Origin: an uncultured SAR86 cluster bacterium
GTDB taxonomy: Bacteria > Pseudomonadota > Gammaproteobacteria > Magnimaribacterales > TMED112
DNA: 57,018 bases
Direction: 5' to 3'
NCBI GenBank assembly: GCA_902526535.1
Contig: CABZLG010000005.1
Coordinates: forward strand, 1-57,018
A program made the position numbers and the translations under genes. The notes beneath the pieces are model-generated. The model did not search any database. It saw only the letters and a list, made by a program, of their open reading frames with translations, and was not told the origin of the DNA. Positions 53,831 through 57,018 of this stretch are shown here, in pieces (positions within the stretch are counted from its first letter, which is position 1; every line of letters begins with the position of its first letter).

Positions 53831-54599
53831 TATATTTAAAAACTTTCAAAAAAATAATAAGACTGGGTTTATACCTTACCTAGTTGCTGGATATCCTAAC
53901 AATAAAGTATTTGAAGAAACTCTGTATCTACTTGATGATTTAGGTTCAGATATGATTGAAATTGGAATACCGTTTTCCGATCCTATTGCAGAAGGAAAAA
54001 TTATTGAATTTGCACATCATAAATCCCTAGAGAATGGTTTTAATTATCAAGATCTTTTTAATATTACTAGAAAATTTAAGGAGAAATCTAATACTCCTAT
54101 CATTGCAATGGGATATACAAACTCATTTATAAATCCCTCTCCAGAGAATTTCTCCAAAAATCTCGAATCCGCAAATTTTGATGGAATATTAGTTGTTGAT
54201 CTTCCTTATCAAGAAAAAGAGATCCTCGAATGCTATAAAAACAATAATCTAGAATTTATTCAACTTATTGCACCGACATCAAAAAATAAAACTATAAGTG
54301 AGTCCATTAAAAATGATCCTTCATTAATTTATTACATAACTCAACGAGGTGTTACAGGACTTAATAATATTGATTTTAGTGAGGTAATATTAAAGCTAAA
54401 GAATATTAGAAAAATTACTGACACTCCAATAATTACTGGATTTGGTATAAGAAAACCAGATCAAGTTAGAAAATTTAGTGAATATGCTGATGGTATTGTT
54501 GTTGGCAGCTTTTTAATAGAAAAATTTTTAACTTCAGATCCTTTTAGAGAAATCAGTAATTCAATAAAGCCTCTCATTGATGAATTGAAAAATGAATAA
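53820..54599 (+). CDS. trpA: Tryptophan synthase alpha chain (divergent active-site loop)
   Basis: [49 protein letters not shown]; after trpB. Confidence 0.92.
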   Translation: MIVDIFKNFQKNNKTGFIPYLVAGYPNNKVFEETLYLLDDLGSDMIEIGIPFSDPIAEGKIIEFAHHKSLENGFNYQDLFNITRKFKEKSNTPIIAMGYTNSFINPSPENFSKNLESANFDGILVVDLPYQEKEILECYKNNNLEFIQLIAPTSKNKTISESIKNDPSLIYYITQRGVTGLNNIDFSEVILKLKNIRKITDTPIITGFGIRKPDQVRKFSEYADGIVVGSFLIEKFLTSDPFREISNSIKPLIDELKNE

Positions 54600-56034
54600 A
54601 GTAGAGTTTGATAAATATGTCTCAGATGGATACGTACAAATTCCAGTATACGAAGAATTCGTTGCTGATTTGATTAGCCCTTTGTATGTTTTTTCAAATT
54701 ATTTTAATTTAAAAAATACATTTCTATTTGAATCTGCCAAATCACATGAAGTCAAAGGACGCTATTCAATAATGTCTCTACAAAGTCTAAAGAGATACAA
54801 TTTTTTTAATAATGAAGTTGAGATTATCACAAAAGAAAAAACAGAGAAAAGAAGAGTTCCAGATCCATTTAAATATCTAGAAAATTTAATTAATGATTTC
54901 AATGCTCCAACTATTAAGGGATTGCCAAATTTTTTAGGCGGTTTAATTGGTTACTTTTCTTATGAGTCATTTAATTTTATTGAGCCTAAATTAAATCTCC
55001 ATTCACCTGATATACCCTTTATCTCTATTTGCCAATGTAATGAAATAATTGTTTTCGATAACTTCAAAGGCACCTTTTACATAATAGTAACAACAGAACA
55101 AAAAACTGATGATGGTTATCAAAGTGCAAAACGCAGAATAAAACAAATTAAAAGTGCAATTTATAGCCTTCAACCATCAATATCACAAAATATTAATAAA
55201 GTTGATAAAGAGTTAGTTATAACAAGTAATCCTGATGAAAAAACATTTAAGTCTTATGTAAAAAAAATTAAATCATTAATTAATGATGGTGAGATTATGC
55301 AAGCTGTTTTATCAAGGGAAGTAACCTTTAAAGGAAATTTTAACCCGTTTACTTTATATAGAGCTTTAAGATTGATTAACCCTTCTCCATATATGTTCTA
55401 CATGAATTTTGGTGATTTAAATTTAATTGGATCATCGCCTGAAATACTAGTTCAAAACTTTAAAGATAAGGTAACTATTAGACCTATAGCTGGTACCCGT
55501 AAAAGAGGAGTTGATGAATCTGAAGATTTACAAAATAAAATCGATTTAATAGGCGATGATAAAGAAAAAGCAGAGCATATGATGTTAGTAGATCTAGCAA
55601 GAAATGATGTTTCAAAAGTTTCTAATCCTTCTACTGTATCTGTTGATGAGATGATGATTGTCGAAAAATATTCGCATGTAATGCATATGACATCAAATGT
55701 AATTGGACAAATTAAAGAAAGCGCTACTCCAATCGATTGTTTAAAAGCAGCCCTTCCGGCAGGAACATTGAGTGGTGCACCAAAAATAAGAGCTATGGAA
55801 ATACTATCTGAACTAGAAAATAGAGCCAGAGGAATTTATGGCGGATGTGTTGGTTATATTGGTTATAACAAATCTCTTGATACAGCAATAATCATAAGAA
55901 CTGCACTACATAAGCAAGATGAAGTTAGGGTAGGGGTAGGCGCTGGAATTGTTTTTGATTCTGAACCACAAAATGAGTGGAATGAAACAGTTGCCAAATT
56001 ACATGTTTTCTTGGAGGCATTAAAATACGAATGA
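54592..56034 (+). CDS. trpE: Anthranilate synthase component I
   Basis: SPEILVQNFKDKVTIRPIAGTRKRG, ALPAGTLSGAPKIRAMEI. Confidence 0.95.
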   Translation: MNKVEFDKYVSDGYVQIPVYEEFVADLISPLYVFSNYFNLKNTFLFESAKSHEVKGRYSIMSLQSLKRYNFFNNEVEIITKEKTEKRRVPDPFKYLENLINDFNAPTIKGLPNFLGGLIGYFSYESFNFIEPKLNLHSPDIPFISICQCNEIIVFDNFKGTFYIIVTTEQKTDDGYQSAKRRIKQIKSAIYSLQPSISQNINKVDKELVITSNPDEKTFKSYVKKIKSLINDGEIMQAVLSREVTFKGNFNPFTLYRALRLINPSPYMFYMNFGDLNLIGSSPEILVQNFKDKVTIRPIAGTRKRGVDESEDLQNKIDLIGDDKEKAEHMMLVDLARNDVSKVSNPSTVSVDEMMIVEKYSHVMHMTSNVIGQIKESATPIDCLKAALPAGTLSGAPKIRAMEILSELENRARGIYGGCVGYIGYNKSLDTAIIIRTALHKQDEVRVGVGAGIVFDSEPQNEWNETVAKLHVFLEALKYE

Positions 56035-56618
56035 AAATCTGTTTAATTGATAATTATGATTCTTTTACTTATAACGTTGAACATTTGTTAAAAACACAAG
56101 ATGTATTGGTTGAGGTTATCAGAAATGATCAAATTTCAGTTGAGGAGTTAGATCTTAGCAACTACGATGCGTTTGTTTTAGGCCCAGGGCCATCAAATCC
56201 ATCCAATGCAGGAATATGCAATGAATTAATTACATATTTTTATAAAGTAAAACCAATTTTAGGTATTTGTTTAGGTCACCAATGTATAGGTTATTCATTC
56301 AATTCAAAAATTGTTAGAGCACAAAGTATCATGCATGGAAAAACTTCAATGATTTCTCATAATAAGCAAACCATATTCAAGGGGTTAAAAGTGCCATATC
56401 ATGTCATGCGTTATCACAGCCTTATTATAGATAGCTCTACATTGCACAAAGATTTTGAAATTATTGCTTCAGTTCAAGAAAACAGTAAAGAGATAATAAT
56501 GGCTATAAAACACAATAAATATAATTTGTATGGCGTTCAATTCCATCCAGAATCAATTTTTTCTGAACAGGGAAATAAAATAATTGCTAACTTTTTAGAG
56601 ATAGTTAATGAGAAGTAA
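56031..56618 (+). CDS. trpG: Anthranilate synthase component II
   Basis: IDNYDSFTYN, LGPGPSNPSNAG, LGICLGHQCIGY, GVQFHPES. Confidence 0.95.
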   Translation: MKICLIDNYDSFTYNVEHLLKTQDVLVEVIRNDQISVEELDLSNYDAFVLGPGPSNPSNAGICNELITYFYKVKPILGICLGHQCIGYSFNSKIVRAQSIMHGKTSMISHNKQTIFKGLKVPYHVMRYHSLIIDSSTLHKDFEIIASVQENSKEIIMAIKHNKYNLYGVQFHPESIFSEQGNKIIANFLEIVNEK

Positions 56619-57018
56619 ATTTAAGACTCTTTTAAATGCAGAGGAAGATAATTTCAACGAGTTAAAATTCTATTTTCACCACTTATTAAGTGGAGATTGT
56701 TGCGATGAAGAAGTAATTGAATCACTAAATGAAATGAGTGAATATGGAATCAATCAAAAGATCTTAGAACCCTTAACATCTACACTTAGAGATAAATCGA
56801 GACCATTAGAAATTGGTACCAATGATTACATTGATACTTGTGGAACAGGAGGTTCTGGGTTAAATATTTTTAATTGCTCAACTTTAAGCGCACTAGTAGT
56901 TGCAACAGCTGGTGGGAGGGTTTTAAAGCATGGAAATAAATCTGTAACTAGCAAATCAGGTAGTGCAGATTTTCTTCAAAGAGCTGGCATTAATTTAGAT
57001 TATTCTACTGACCTTGCT
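56608..57018 (+). CDS. trpD: Anthranilate phosphoribosyltransferase (partial, off right edge)
   Basis: ATG at 56608; DYIDTCGTGGSGLNIFNCSTLSALVVATAGGRVLKHGNKSVTSKSGSADFL; frame open to end. Confidence 0.93.
   Translation, partial: MRSKFKTLLNAEEDNFNELKFYFHHLLSGDCCDEEVIESLNEMSEYGINQKILEPLTSTLRDKSRPLEIGTNDYIDTCGTGGSGLNIFNCSTLSALVVATAGGRVLKHGNKSVTSKSGSADFLQRAGINLDYSTDLA

Overview
AT-rich, gene-dense 57 kb window that reads as core chromosome of a streamlined marine gammaproteobacterium, SAR86-like (taxonomy is inferred from gene order and coding style). I see no CRISPR array, prophage, IS element or rRNA. Content includes an ELM1-like partial gene missed by the ORF track; a PlcP-like phosphoesterase and GT4 glycosyltransferase; MoxR/VWA and ABC genes; queF, queA and tgt followed by yajC-secD-secF; a TonB receptor and S9 peptidase; an iron set (bfr, an uncalled bfd, FTR1) with three Fur-box-like palindromes; metG/mrp; mlaA; nhaB; nudC; rne/rluC; suhB/trmJ; an ECF sigma module; pheA; and a trpF-B-A-E-G-D operon running off the right edge. 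There are five tRNAs: Ser-GGA, Arg-TCG, Arg-ACG, Leu-CAA and Glu-TTC. Main leads: (1) an unassigned ~220-nt structured RNA with promoter and terminator directly upstream of pheA; (2) parallel loss of metal-binding cysteines in Mrp, NudC, RNase E and Tgt within ~10 kb; (3) a split methionyl-tRNA synthetase; (4) a tRNA-mRNA-tRNA sandwich around a gamma-glutamyltransferase gene; (5) a TrpA with its catalytic loop rewritten (ADGPTIQ to AEGKIIE). All homology calls come from recognising motifs by eye; no database search was run.
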